Shown here piece after piece: positions 42,567 to 51,314 of a DNA stretch of 64,000 bases (within the stretch, counting starts at the first letter, position 1; every line of letters starts with the position of its first letter). The stretch lies in NCBI GenBank assembly GCA_031421635.1, contig JANOPA010000085.1, positions 1 to 64,000 of the forward strand. Direction: 5' to 3'. Under the pieces are notes generated by a model. The model was given only the letters and a program-made list of their open reading frames with translations. It had not been told where the DNA came from and made no database searches. This stretch comes from JAPOKJ01 sp031421635 (GTDB taxonomy: Bacteria > Pseudomonadota > Gammaproteobacteria > Burkholderiales > Burkholderiaceae_E). A program made the translations under genes and the position numbers.

Positions 42567-43865
42567 CTAGTCCAACACCCGCTCGCGAAAGAACCCCATC
42601 GATCGTGGGTCACGGGCTGATGCTACCTTCACCATGGTCACCGCATCGTCGGGAAGTGCGCAGTGGTTGGCCGCCGACAGTGAGAGCGTTCCGCTGATCC
42701 CCGCATAGCCTTTCAAACTTTCGAAACCTGTTTTGAGCGCATCGGAGTCCATCGATTTGGCGCGCTCGGCAACCAGTTTCAACACATGAAGAAAGTCGTA
42801 AAACGGCGAGACCGCTGCATTCGGTTCCTGCCCCTTGACCTCGGCGTAACCTTGTAATTTCTTGACGTAGGCCGCCTGCCGCTCGCCCACCGGCTTACCA
42901 TTGGCGTAACTGAAGTTACGCAGAAAGGTTGCGTAAATTCTCTCCGTCGCCTCGGGCGGCAGAATGTCTAGAAGACTATCGCTGAAAAATCCGTTTCCGC
43001 CCGCGATTGTCGGAAACCAAGCGGTACTTTTGAGCGCGTTGAGAACAAGGACGGACGCGGGCACAATTGAATTTCCCACAATGAGCACCTCAACACCCGC
43101 GCGTTGCAGATTCCTCACTTGATTGCGCACATCAGGCGCCGACAACGCGAAGGTTTCCACCGCGACCGGGGTGATACCCACCGCCTTGAGTCGCTCAGCA
43201 ACATGCTTGGCAAACGACTCACCCCATCCGGTGATCTCATGCAGGATGCCAATCTTTTGGTTGGCCATCCGCTTTTGAACCAGATCGACCACCGCCACAG
43301 CCTGATGGCTCGTGTTGTAGTTAAACTGAAAATGGTAGGGGTACTGTTTACCATCCACCACTTCGACCGCGAATGCGCCTGCACCCTGAATCATTTTCTC
43401 CGGCGTTGACACGGCAAGCGCCGAGACCGCCTGCGAGGTGCCCACCGGGCCGACGACGATGCTGACTCCTGCTTCACGAAGTTTGCGCATCACCGCAGGC
43501 TCCTTAGCCGGTGAACCTTCGTCGTCCTCCTCAATGAATTCAATCTTGCGTCCGAGGATCCCGCCTGCGGCATTAATTTCCTCAGCGGCCACACGTGCAG
43601 GGACATATAAAGGCGCAAACGACGAGACAAACCTTCCGGTCAACGGCCGCACCATGCCAACTTTAAGCGGCTGACCCGTCTGGGCGAGAACGTCTGGCGA
43701 CAGAAACGTTGCCGCAATGGCACCGACGCCCATCTGCATGACTCGACGTCGGGTTTGCCCGGTAGTCTGTCCAGTATTTTCCACGCTGGTTCGCCCACAA
43801 AATTCCGTATTCAATTCCGCACTCAACTCTGAACTCAATGCTTCTGTACTTAATGGATCATTCAT
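42567..43865 (-). CDS. Branched-chain-type ABC transporter binding protein (LivK)
   Basis: 432 residues from ATG 43865. An N-terminal linker with a 12-bp tandem repeat precedes a TRRRVMQMGVGAIAATFL signal (Tat-like double Arg) ending VLAQ. The binding fold shows KVGMVRPLTGRFVSSFAPLY, AAEEINAAGGILGRKIEFIE and IVVGPVGTSQAVSALAVS. It is the first gene of an operon livK-livH-livMG-livF-SDR-BVMO. The ligand is unknown; the operon context favours an organic acid over an amino acid. Confidence 0.85.
   Translation of the reverse strand: MNDPLSTEALSSELSAELNTEFCGRTSVENTGQTTGQTRRRVMQMGVGAIAATFLSPDVLAQTGQPLKVGMVRPLTGRFVSSFAPLYVPARVAAEEINAAGGILGRKIEFIEEDDEGSPAKEPAVMRKLREAGVSIVVGPVGTSQAVSALAVSTPEKMIQGAGAFAVEVVDGKQYPYHFQFNYNTSHQAVAVVDLVQKRMANQKIGILHEITGWGESFAKHVAERLKAVGITPVAVETFALSAPDVRNQVRNLQRAGVEVLIVGNSIVPASVLVLNALKSTAWFPTIAGGNGFFSDSLLDILPPEATERIYATFLRNFSYANGKPVGERQAAYVKKLQGYAEVKGQEPNAAVSPFYDFLHVLKLVAERAKSMDSDALKTGFESLKGYAGISGTLSLSAANHCALPDDAVTMVKVASARDPRSMGFFRERVLD
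43802..43837 (-). repeat. In-frame 12-bp tandem repeat (3 units)
   Basis: Units ATTCCGTATTCA, ATTCCGCACTCA and ACTCTGAACTCA (plus-strand reading) encode an ELSS-ELSA-ELNT-type pattern near the N-terminus of the LivK protein, ahead of its signal peptide. Confidence 0.65.
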
Positions 43866-43950
43866 GTGTTCCCCCGGTGTCTTTAATTGTAAAGTTGTAA
43901 ACTGAGTGTGACAGTCAGAGAAGCTGTTTGCAAAGACGGCACCTAGCTTC

Positions 43951-43964
43951 ATCATGTATGTGAT
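43951..43964. promoter_or_regulatory. ATCA-TGTATG-TGAT palindrome, liv/SDR/BVMO operon
   Basis: Perfect ATCA/TGAT ends, 86 bp upstream of the livK start. It shares CATGTATGTG with the sites before the acyl-CoA dehydrogenase (48099) and PrpD (31096). Confidence 0.6.
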
Positions 43965-44005
43965 CTTTCCTGAGATCGGCACATTCCGTTGCACATCCCC
44001 ATTAC

Positions 44006-45316
44006 TTAACCGACGACGCGCTGATCGAGAAGCGCATCGATTCGCTCTTTGCTTAAACCCAGGCTTTCCAGGACCTCCGCAGTGTGCTCGCCCGCCAGCG
44101 GCGCGCGGCTCGCGATCCTACCCGGCGTGCCGGTGAGTTTTACGGGGATGCCAGCGATGGCGACCTGATGAGAGAGTCCCGGATGAGGCACCTTGACCAC
44201 CATCTCTCGCTTCAAAAAATGCGGGTCGCGGATGACATCGCGTACATCGTTGACTGGCCCGAATGGCACCGAGCCGCCGAACACCGTCGCCAGCGACGCC
44301 TTCGTGCGGGCCCTGGTGAATCGTTCAACTTCATCGTAGACAAAATCGCGGTTGGCGACCCGAGCATCCATGCTTACGGTGCGCGCATCGAGTTTGAGAT
44401 CCTCCCTCCCGATCAGAGCGCACAGCTTCTGCCATGCGGGATCGAAGTGCGCAGCCAAGGCGACGTGCCCATCGCTGGCGCGAAAAAGTCCGAAAGGGGC
44501 GAGCAGCGGATGGCGATTGCCCTCCGGATGAGGAACAACGCCCTGAAACGAATGTTGGTGAATCGTTCGCTCGCAAAGCGCCAAAATCGAATCGACCATG
44601 GCGACGTCCACGAATTGCCCTTCGCCCGTACGCTGCGCCCGAAATAGAGCAGCGGTAATACCGTAAGCACACAGCGCGGCCGGAAAAAGATCACCGACAC
44701 CAGGGCCCACCTTCATGGGCGTATGCGGGTCCGGGCCATTAATCTGCATGAGTCCACCCATGGCCTGAGCCACGACATCGTAGGCCGGCCAATCGACGTA
44801 GGGGCTTTCTCCGCCGCGCGGATCGCCAAAGCCGCGAATGGTGGCGTACACCAATTTCGGATTGCGTCCGCGAAGTGTTTCGTAGCTCAAGCCCAAGCGG
44901 TCCATCACCCCGGCACGATAGTTTTCAACGAGCACGTCAGCATCCTGCACCAGATCAAGAATAATCTGGCGGGCCTCTGCGGTCTTAATGTTCAGGCAGA
45001 TCGAGCGCTTGTTACGGTTGACCGAGGCAAAGTATCCGCCAAAGGCTTTGAGCTCATCGTCAGCATGGAAAGGGCCAGCGCGACGGCTTTCTTCGCCTCC
45101 CAGTGGCTCGATCTTGACGACGTCAGCACCTTGATCGGCCAAGAGCTGGGTGCAGTAGGGGCCAGCAAGCATTTGCGTCAGGTCTATCACTCTTACCCCT
45201 TGCAGCGCGCCGAACTCTGGCGATCCCTTTGAGGTCGAACTCTGAGCAGTTGCACTCGGAGCCGTTGAACTCTGCGCGGTCGAACTCTGGGATGTCGAAC
45301 TACGGTCTACTTGCAT
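44006..45316 (-). CDS. CaiB/BaiF (class III) CoA-transferase
   Basis: 436 residues from ATG 45316 (a TTG at 45319 is in frame). After a low-complexity Ser/Thr/Gln N-terminus, GVRVIDLTQMLAGPYCTQLLADQGADVVKIEPLGGEE opens the CoA-transferase fold. The catalytic Asp lies in VDVAMVDSILAL or the preceding region, with NRNKRSICLN and LVENYRAGVMDRLG in the N-terminal domain. These enzymes move CoA between carboxylic acids, often onto C5 dicarboxylates such as itaconate or mesaconate. Two ATCA-N6-TGAT palindromes lie upstream. Confidence 0.86.
   Translation of the reverse strand: MQVDRSSTSQSSTAQSSTAPSATAQSSTSKGSPEFGALQGVRVIDLTQMLAGPYCTQLLADQGADVVKIEPLGGEESRRAGPFHADDELKAFGGYFASVNRNKRSICLNIKTAEARQIILDLVQDADVLVENYRAGVMDRLGLSYETLRGRNPKLVYATIRGFGDPRGGESPYVDWPAYDVVAQAMGGLMQINGPDPHTPMKVGPGVGDLFPAALCAYGITAALFRAQRTGEGQFVDVAMVDSILALCERTIHQHSFQGVVPHPEGNRHPLLAPFGLFRASDGHVALAAHFDPAWQKLCALIGREDLKLDARTVSMDARVANRDFVYDEVERFTRARTKASLATVFGGSVPFGPVNDVRDVIRDPHFLKREMVVKVPHPGLSHQVAIAGIPVKLTGTPGRIASRAPLAGEHTAEVLESLGLSKERIDALLDQRVVG
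45235..45309 (-). repeat. In-frame 15-bp tandem repeat (5 units)
   Basis: Five imperfect 15-bp units, mostly TCGAACTCTG plus five variable bases on the plus strand, encode (S-S-T-x-Q)-like repeats at the N-terminus of the CoA-transferase before its enzymatic core. Confidence 0.8.
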
Positions 45317-45426
45317 CAACGGGTTCCTGTCGCTACTGCGTGCTTGAAATTGATCGCGTCACTTGAACGAAGCGTTGTCGAAGTCTAATCATGTTTTACA
45401 CCCTGCGACAGAGGCCTTGCCAAGGC

Positions 45427-45440
45427 ATCATATGCATGAT
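45427..45440. promoter_or_regulatory. ATCA-TATGCA-TGAT palindrome, CoA-transferase side
   Basis: A perfect palindrome of the ATCA-N6-TGAT type, 111 bp upstream of the CoA-transferase ATG in the region shared with the divergent hydrolase. It is followed by CTTTC, as is the 43951 site. Confidence 0.55.
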
Positions 45441-45502
45441 CTTTCGGATCGTCACGAAGCGCGGACTCGGGCTATATGATTGCCACGGACACAGGCTAAA
45501 TG

Positions 45503-45516
45503 ATCACAAGTGTGAT
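45503..45516. promoter_or_regulatory. ATCA-CAAGTG-TGAT palindrome, hydrolase side
   Basis: Perfect 6-bp arms ATCACA/TGTGAT, 81 bp before the hydrolase ATG. It is the second copy of the motif in this divergent promoter. Confidence 0.55.
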
Positions 45517-45596
45517 GAGACTGAGAAGCGCGCCAATGTGACCCAGGTGCGCTGATATGCTGCAAGCTACTTCGACAGTGAGTGGAGACTGAGACC

Positions 45597-46487
45597 ATGG
45601 CAAGCATCGAGTTTGAAGCGTTCTTGAAGATGCTGAAAGAAAATCTAAAGTCCAGCCATAGCTCGGTGGAAGATGCTCGCGCGGGCTGGGAAGCCACCGC
45701 CGCACGGTTTCCGCCAGCGGCCGACTTGAGCTATCAGGCTGAGCTTGCCGACGGCGTACCCGTGGAATGGGTTGAGGCCCCCGGCGCTGATGCCTCGCGC
45801 GTCATTTTGTACCTCCATGGTGGCGGTTACGTCATAGGCTCGATCCCTAGTTACCGTGAATTTGCCGGACGCATTTCACGAGCTTCACGCGCGCGGGTTC
45901 TGCTGGTGGGCTACCGCCTTGCACCTGAACATCGTTTCCCGGCCGCGGTCGATGATTCGCTGGCGGCGTGTCGTTGGTTGGCCAAGAAACTTGGTGGTCT
46001 GCAGCGCGTGGTCATTGCGGGGGATTCGGCGGGCGGTGGCTTGGTGCTCGCTGTCATGGTCGCCCTGCGCGATTCAGGAGAAGAGCTGCCCTCCGCCGCC
46101 GTGTGTATCTCGCCCTCCACAGACTTAGCCAAAACAGGAGAATCGATTCGAACCCGAGCGCACCTCGATCCCATCGTGCAACTTCCCAGCACCATCGCCC
46201 ACGCTCAGCGCTATCTCGGCGAGGCTGGCGATGCGACTCACCCGCTGGCATCGCCTTTGTACGCGCGACTGGAGGGCTTGCCACCGACCTTGATCATGGT
46301 GGGCACAAACGAGATACTTCATGATGATTCGACTCGTCTTGCTGAGAAAGCCCTTCGCGAAGGCGTCAAGGTCACCCTGGAGATTGCACAGGATATGGTG
46401 CACATCTGGCCTTTCTTTGCAGCGGTGTTACCTGAAGGTCGCGAGGCCGTCGAGAGAATCGGACGATACGTTCAGGAACACACCTAA
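45597..46487 (+). CDS. HSL-family alpha/beta hydrolase (esterase)
   Basis: 296 residues from ATG 45597 (a GTG at 45582 is in frame). Oxyanion motif LYLHGGGYVIGS, nucleophile VVIAGDSAGGGLVLAVMVA, Asp in GTNEILHDD and His in QDMVHIWPFF: a complete triad of the hormone-sensitive-lipase family. It is divergent from the CoA-transferase with two shared palindromes between them. It may hydrolyse the ester formed by the Baeyer-Villiger enzyme; that link is inference. Confidence 0.87.
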   Translation: MASIEFEAFLKMLKENLKSSHSSVEDARAGWEATAARFPPAADLSYQAELADGVPVEWVEAPGADASRVILYLHGGGYVIGSIPSYREFAGRISRASRARVLLVGYRLAPEHRFPAAVDDSLAACRWLAKKLGGLQRVVIAGDSAGGGLVLAVMVALRDSGEELPSAAVCISPSTDLAKTGESIRTRAHLDPIVQLPSTIAHAQRYLGEAGDATHPLASPLYARLEGLPPTLIMVGTNEILHDDSTRLAEKALREGVKVTLEIAQDMVHIWPFFAAVLPEGREAVERIGRYVQEHT

Positions 46488-46735
46488 GACTGGCCACTCA
46501 ACAGCTGATCACCCTCTATAGGGGGCACTCGCCGTACTTTCGTGAGCAATTTCTTAGCAGTCTTAACGCTTCCCATCGCTGCACGGGCTTTAAAAAACGC
46601 CTCGGTTTTGTGGGCAGAAATTTTCTCAGCCACGGCCATGACGATGAATTGATTGAGTGAAGCATCGTCTTCAGCGGCGAGCTGTTTGGCATACTGATGC
46701 AGCGAATCTGGAAGTCGAAGAGCGACTTGACTCAT
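46484..46735 (-). CDS. Ribbon-helix-helix antitoxin (HicB/Arc-like)
   Basis: 83 residues. MSQVALRLPDSLHQYAKQLAAEDDASLNQFIVMAVAEKI is a ribbon-helix-helix DNA-binding start; the basic C-terminus (KTAKKLLTKVRRVPP) probably contacts the toxin. It overlaps the PIN gene by four bases and the hydrolase end by four. Confidence 0.8.
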   Translation of the reverse strand: MSQVALRLPDSLHQYAKQLAAEDDASLNQFIVMAVAEKISAHKTEAFFKARAAMGSVKTAKKLLTKVRRVPPIEGDQLLSGQS

Positions 46736-47166
46736 AGCGTTTTCTCCAAAAGTTTTAGAAACTGACCGGGCTTACAAATCTCTATTCCGAAGCGCTCAGC
46801 AATAACCTCGAAATCACGCACATTGACTGTGACCAAAGATCTCGCCAACCCATTCACTGCGGCTTCCAAAACCATCTCATCGTTAGGATCTCTAAGCTGT
46901 GGTCGCCATAAAAAATGAGAGGTTACAGGCTCCACCTGAGTTGCTAGGCCATTCAGAAAATTGTCGACTTCAGCAAGGGTAAAGCCGTGAAAAGTGAGCA
47001 TTTCAGGTCGCTTAAGGACAGCTACGTACTCAAGCCATAAGGCGGGTGATGCGAGCAATACAAATTTCTGATCTAAAGCATGTTGCAACAAGCGAAAAGA
47101 GGCGCCTGACTGGCTAGCCAAGCCTGCGACGAGAATATTTGTGTCAATCAGTGCACGTATTTTCAT
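46732..47166 (-). CDS. COG1569-type PIN-domain toxin
   Basis: 144 residues from ATG 47166. MKIRALIDTNILVAGLASQS (Asp), SPALWLEYVAVLKRPEM (Glu), LRDPNDEMVLEAAVNG (Asp-Glu) and LVTVNVRDFEVIAE (Asp) form a full PIN site. It is placed before its antitoxin, the reverse of classic vapBC. A degenerate relative lies at 19023-19481. Confidence 0.85.
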   Translation of the reverse strand: MKIRALIDTNILVAGLASQSGASFRLLQHALDQKFVLLASPALWLEYVAVLKRPEMLTFHGFTLAEVDNFLNGLATQVEPVTSHFLWRPQLRDPNDEMVLEAAVNGLARSLVTVNVRDFEVIAERFGIEICKPGQFLKLLEKTL

Positions 47167-47323
47167 GATATTGCCCACGATAGCACTCTATGATGATTTT
47201 GGGAATCATTCAGTAAGGGGTCTTGGCTTCTCAGGCTGAAAATCAAAGCCGAGTTGACGCCTTTTTCGAGTGCCGCAATCTTGCCCATGATTTCTCACGG
47301 CAACGTTGTAATGACTGAGCTAA

Positions 47324-48064
47324 GCACATGAGATTCTGGCGGGAGCCATCGGCGTGTGCTTAGCCTTTTGGTTAATGATTGAGCCGATTTTGCGACTTGC
47401 GCCCGCCCCAAGCAAACATGCGCTCGCCAAAGATTGGTCGTTGCGTGAACTGATAGCACCTCTTTTGAGTCCGGTCATCTTTCTGGCATTCGCTTTCTTT
47501 TGTGTGACCACGTTTTATTCGGTCAGCATTAGTTCCTTTGGGCCTGCGTTGTTTCGCGATGTGCATGGCTTGTCGATTGAGAAAGGCACGTTTTTGTTGT
47601 CAATGTATTTGCTAGCACAGACTTTAGGAATCATTTTTGGTGGATGGGTGGGTTCAACTGGCATAGCGCCAGGGCGTACCGCTAGCCTGGCCACGGCAAC
47701 TGCTGGCTTGATCGCTTGCGGCCTATTCTTTGCGCCTCTCGACTATGCCCTGCTGATGACGGTTCTACTCAGTGTCGGCGTGTGCGTTGGCATTGTGAGT
47801 CCATCGCGCGACCTGCTCATCAAAAGGGCGGCGCCCAAACAAGCATTGGGACGGGCCTATGGCGTGGTTTACGCAGGTTTTGATGTGGGCGCCTGTATTG
47901 CGCCCGTGCTTTACGGCTCCTTGATCGATCATCACCTGGGGATGGTGGTGTTCGCCTGCGCAGTGGCCTCGTTGTTTGTCAATGCCTTGATCGCGCGCCG
48001 GTTGGATAGCAATGTTGGCTCTAGCATGACCTCTGGCGAGGCGCTACCGGCTGCGCCTCGCTGA
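47324..48064 (+). pseudogene. MFS transporter lacking its N-terminal half
   Basis: In-frame stop TAA 47321 precedes AHEILAGAIGVCLAFWLMIE, which is already mid-protein. The remaining 230 or so residues carry about six hydrophobic helices (LLSPVIFLAFAFFCVTTFYS, LGIIFGGWVGSTGIAPG, LLIKRAAPKQALGRAYGVVY), the C-terminal half of an MFS carrier. A GTG at 47354 could start a short product, but a half transporter is unlikely to work. The loss lies next to the PIN toxin-antitoxin module. Confidence 0.7.
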
Positions 48065-48098
48065 TCGTTTCGGCTGGCGCTCCAGAGCGCGGCATCGC

Positions 48099-48112
48099 AT
48101 CATGTATGTGCT
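48099..48112. promoter_or_regulatory. ATCA-TGTATG-TGCT palindrome, acyl-CoA dehydrogenase operon
   Basis: One mismatch from ATCA-N6-TGAT; contains CATGTATGTG as at 43951. About 90 bp before the proposed GTG start. Confidence 0.55.
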
Positions 48113-48202
48113 ATCTACAGATCCGCATAGAGGCGTATCGATTTTCTGTCGCATACTCTAAGCGTTGAAATGGCGCCACCATTGACCCGAGGGAGACGAT
48201 AC

Positions 48203-49354
48203 GTGACCTACATGACCGAGGAAAGGCGGATGATCCAGTCTGCGGCTCGCGAGTTCGCCATGAAGGAAGTTTTGCCGGTAGCCAACAGGCTCGATCCGGT
48301 CAAGGGCGATATTCCGATGGACTTGCGCGACAAGCTGGCGCAGATGGGTTACTTCGGCATTATGATTCCCGAGGAGTATGGCGGCTTGGGGCTGGGCAGC
48401 TTTGAGTACTGCCTGATCACTGAGGAACTGGCTCGCGCTTGGATGAGTGTGTCGTCCATCATTGCCCGTACCAATACCATTCCCGGCATCGATAAGATGT
48501 CGCCCGCGATGAAGGCTGTGTTTTTGCCCAGGGCGGCGCGCGGTGAGTGGATTGGTGCGCTGGCGATGTCTGAGGCTGGTACCGGCTCAGATTTGTCCAG
48601 CATGAGCTGCCGCGCCAAACGCGATGGCGAGTCCTGGAAAATCACCGGTAACAAGTACTGGTGTACCTTTGCTGACGCGGCTGACTACATTGTGGTGGTC
48701 GCTCGTACCAGTGAGGCGCCCGAGGGCAAGAAGCATCGCGGCATGTCGGCCTTTCTTGTGCAAAAAAAGCGTGGCGAATTCCCGGTCGGTTTGCAGGGCG
48801 CAACGATTCCCAAAATCGGCTATTTCGGCATGAAAACTTACGAACTGTCCTTCGACGAGTTGCGGGTTCCTGCCGACGCGATGCTGGGCGAGGAAGGCGA
48901 GGGCTTTTACCTGTTTACCACGACGATGGAGACCGCGCGTGCTCATACTGCGGCCCGCTCCATTGGTTGCGCACGTGGCGCGCTGGAAGACTCCATCGCC
49001 TATGCCGAGCAGCGCGTTCAGTTCGGCGCTCCCATCTCCAAACTGCAGGCCATTCGCTTCAAGATTGCCACCATGGCCACCGAGATCGAAGCCGCACGGC
49101 AACTGAACTATTTCGTGTGTACGCAAATCGATGCGGGCGGTCGCTGCGATTTGGAAGCCTCGATGTCCAAACTGTTTGCATCCGAGATGTCTGAACGCGT
49201 CACCAGTGAGGGTTTGCAGATTCATGGGGGGGCGGGCTATACCACCTTGCATGCCGTCGAGCGCTATTGGCGCGACGCGAGGCTGACTAAAATTTTCGAG
49301 GGCACCTCAGAGATTCAACAACGCATTATTTCTGATCGACTCTTGGGTCGCTAA
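48203..49354 (+). CDS. Acyl-CoA dehydrogenase
   Basis: 383 residues from GTG 48203, seven bases after GGGAG; ATG 48170 is in frame but has no Shine-Dalgarno. Motifs MGYFGIMIPEEYGGLGLGSF, LAMSEAGTGSDLSSMSCRA, WKITGNKYWCTFADAADYIV, and the C-terminal LQIHGGAGYTT with RDARLTKIFEGTSEIQQRII, whose Glu in EGTSE is the usual catalytic base. Complete, unlike the truncated copy at 23756-24802. It is followed closely by a CitE-like lyase. Confidence 0.88.
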   Translation: MTYMTEERRMIQSAAREFAMKEVLPVANRLDPVKGDIPMDLRDKLAQMGYFGIMIPEEYGGLGLGSFEYCLITEELARAWMSVSSIIARTNTIPGIDKMSPAMKAVFLPRAARGEWIGALAMSEAGTGSDLSSMSCRAKRDGESWKITGNKYWCTFADAADYIVVVARTSEAPEGKKHRGMSAFLVQKKRGEFPVGLQGATIPKIGYFGMKTYELSFDELRVPADAMLGEEGEGFYLFTTTMETARAHTAARSIGCARGALEDSIAYAEQRVQFGAPISKLQAIRFKIATMATEIEAARQLNYFVCTQIDAGGRCDLEASMSKLFASEMSERVTSEGLQIHGGAGYTTLHAVERYWRDARLTKIFEGTSEIQQRIISDRLLGR

Positions 49355-49370
49355 CTTAGAAGGATTTACC

Positions 49371-50285
49371 ATGAATCGTCCCCGTCGCGCCCGTCGCGTC
49401 CAACTGTCAACACCCGGCTCGTCTGAGAAAATGATTCAGAAGGCGGCCGATAGCCATGCGGATCATGTCTTTCTCGATCTTGAGGATGCTTGCGCGCCCA
49501 GTGAAAAGGTTGCGGCTCGCAAGAAGATCATTACGGCGCTCAATACGCTGGACTGGGGCAAGAAGGTGCGTTGTGTTCGCATCAATGATCTGTCGACCGA
49601 GTACGCCTACGAGGACATTATCGAAATCGTTGAGGGGGCCGGTGCCAATCTGGACACCATCATGATGACCAAGGTAAAAGCGCCCTCCGACATTCTTTTC
49701 GCCGACACGCTCCTGTCGATGATGGAAAAGAAACTGAAATTGAAGCGCCGCATCGGGCTGGAAGCCTTGATTGAGGAAGTGGAGGGCATGCAGCAAGTTG
49801 AGGCGATTGCACGATCCACTGATCGTCTCGAATGCCTGATCTTTGGCATGGGCGATTTCTCGGCGTCCATGGGCTTGAGCCTAGAAACTGCGATTGGGGA
49901 AACCGGTGGCTATCCCGGTGATATTTGGCACTATGCGCGCTTTCGAATGGTAATGGCCTGCCGAGCCGCCGGCATCGATCCCGTGGATGGGCCCTATGCC
50001 GATTTTAAAAACGATGTAGGTTATCTTGAGGAATGTCGGCGCGCGGGCATGCTGGGTTGTGTGGGTAAATGGGCGATTCATCCCAATCAAATTGCCTTGG
50101 CGGTGCAAGCCTTCAGCCCCGATCCTGCCAAAGTGGCCAACGCCCGTAAACTGGTCGCGGCCTATGCTCAGGCCGAAGCGGAAGGTCTTGGCGCGGTTCG
50201 TTACGATGGCGTGATGGTTGATGTCGCGACCGTGCGTTTGGTGCGCAGTACGGTGCTGGCTAAGGCTGAACTCTTCGGAATGTAG
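49371..50285 (+). CDS. HpcH/HpaI aldolase (CitE-like), malyl/citramalyl-CoA lyase type
   Basis: 304 residues. RRARRVQLSTPGSSEKMIQK and DHVFLDLEDACAPSEK carry the Mg site, with IGLEALIEEVEGMQQVEAI and LIFGMGDFSASMGLS further on. The overall pattern is close to L-malyl-CoA/beta-methylmalyl-CoA lyases, which split C4-C5 hydroxyacyl-CoA esters. It lies 16 bp after the acyl-CoA dehydrogenase, so both respond to the upstream palindrome. Confidence 0.85.
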   Translation: MNRPRRARRVQLSTPGSSEKMIQKAADSHADHVFLDLEDACAPSEKVAARKKIITALNTLDWGKKVRCVRINDLSTEYAYEDIIEIVEGAGANLDTIMMTKVKAPSDILFADTLLSMMEKKLKLKRRIGLEALIEEVEGMQQVEAIARSTDRLECLIFGMGDFSASMGLSLETAIGETGGYPGDIWHYARFRMVMACRAAGIDPVDGPYADFKNDVGYLEECRRAGMLGCVGKWAIHPNQIALAVQAFSPDPAKVANARKLVAAYAQAEAEGLGAVRYDGVMVDVATVRLVRSTVLAKAELFGM

Positions 50286-50345
50286 GTGAGATCACCTTGC
50301 ACCGACCTTAGGGCGGCTCAGGGAAACACGTTTTTCTTGTTCCCT

Positions 50346-51314
50346 TTAGATTTTCACATTGGCCTGTTTGATGATGCGTCCCCACTTTTCGAACTCGGCG
50401 AGCGCATAGGCCTTCGCCAATTGTGGCGAGGTCTCGGGTGTCGCTTCGACGCCGTTTTGCATGAGTTTCAACTTGATCTCAGCTTGGCGCATGATCTTGA
50501 CCAGTTGCGCTGCCAGCAGCTCGCGAAGCTCTAAAGGCGTGCCGCGTGGCGCGACAAACATTGCCCAAGTCACGGCCTCGAACCCAGGAAACACTTCCGC
50601 AACGGCGGGGACCTGGGGCAGCTCCGAATAGCGTGTGGCCGAGGCGACAGCGAGCGCGCGCAGGCGACCGGAACGAAGGTGGGGAAGGGTTGTCGAGCTG
50701 GTATCAAACAAGACATCAATCACGCCGCCGATCAAATCGGCCAGTGCGGGTGCGGAGCCTTTGTAAGGCACGTGTCTTAAGGGGGAGCCTGATCTTACTT
50801 TGAGCATTTCAAGCGCTAGGTGATTGGTGACACCGTTGCCGCCCGAGCCGCACGTCAAATCTTTCTGGCTCGCAAGTTTTATGAGATCGGCCAGCGTGTT
50901 GGCAGGAAAGTCAGAGCGAACTACCAGCACTAAAGGGGAGAGCCCTACTAGCGCAATGGGCTCGAGGTCTTTCATGGCATCAAAGGGCAGGTTCGCGTAA
51001 AGATGCGGGGCCACAGTCAGAGGGCCGCTGGAGGTCAAAGCGATGGTGTATCCGTCCGCAGAGGCGCGGGCCACCTCGGCTGCGGCGATGGTTGCCCCGG
51101 CACCGGGTTTATTCTCTACGATAAAAGCCTGACCGAATAATTTTTGTAGCTCGGCAGCATAAATCCTCGCCACAATATCACTGCCTTGACCTGGCGGGAA
51201 TCCGACCAAGATCTTCACCGGCTTATTCGGCCAAGGCGCGGTCGAAGATTGCGCGCCGGCGCCCCGTGTCAAGGTGAGTAGCGCCGATGACAGAAAGGTT
51301 CTACGTGCAATCAT
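50346..51314 (-). CDS. Bug-family tripartite tricarboxylate receptor
   Basis: 322 residues. MIARRTFLSSALLTLTRGAG (Tat-like signal), WPNKPVKILVGFPPGQGSD, GAGATIAAAEVARASADGYT, and VPYKGSAPALADLIGGVIDVLFD define Bug receptors of TctC type, which capture carboxylic acids in the periplasm. No TctA/TctB membrane genes are nearby. It is co-translated (ATGA) after a CitE-like lyase, so its ligand is probably the acid that lyase's pathway handles. Confidence 0.88.
   Translation of the reverse strand: MIARRTFLSSALLTLTRGAGAQSSTAPWPNKPVKILVGFPPGQGSDIVARIYAAELQKLFGQAFIVENKPGAGATIAAAEVARASADGYTIALTSSGPLTVAPHLYANLPFDAMKDLEPIALVGLSPLVLVVRSDFPANTLADLIKLASQKDLTCGSGGNGVTNHLALEMLKVRSGSPLRHVPYKGSAPALADLIGGVIDVLFDTSSTTLPHLRSGRLRALAVASATRYSELPQVPAVAEVFPGFEAVTWAMFVAPRGTPLELRELLAAQLVKIMRQAEIKLKLMQNGVEATPETSPQLAKAYALAEFEKWGRIIKQANVKI

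Noticed and set aside
45503..45516. A CRP site
   Set aside because: CRP sites are TGTGA-N6-TCACA; here the half-sites point the other way (TCACA-N2-TGTGA).
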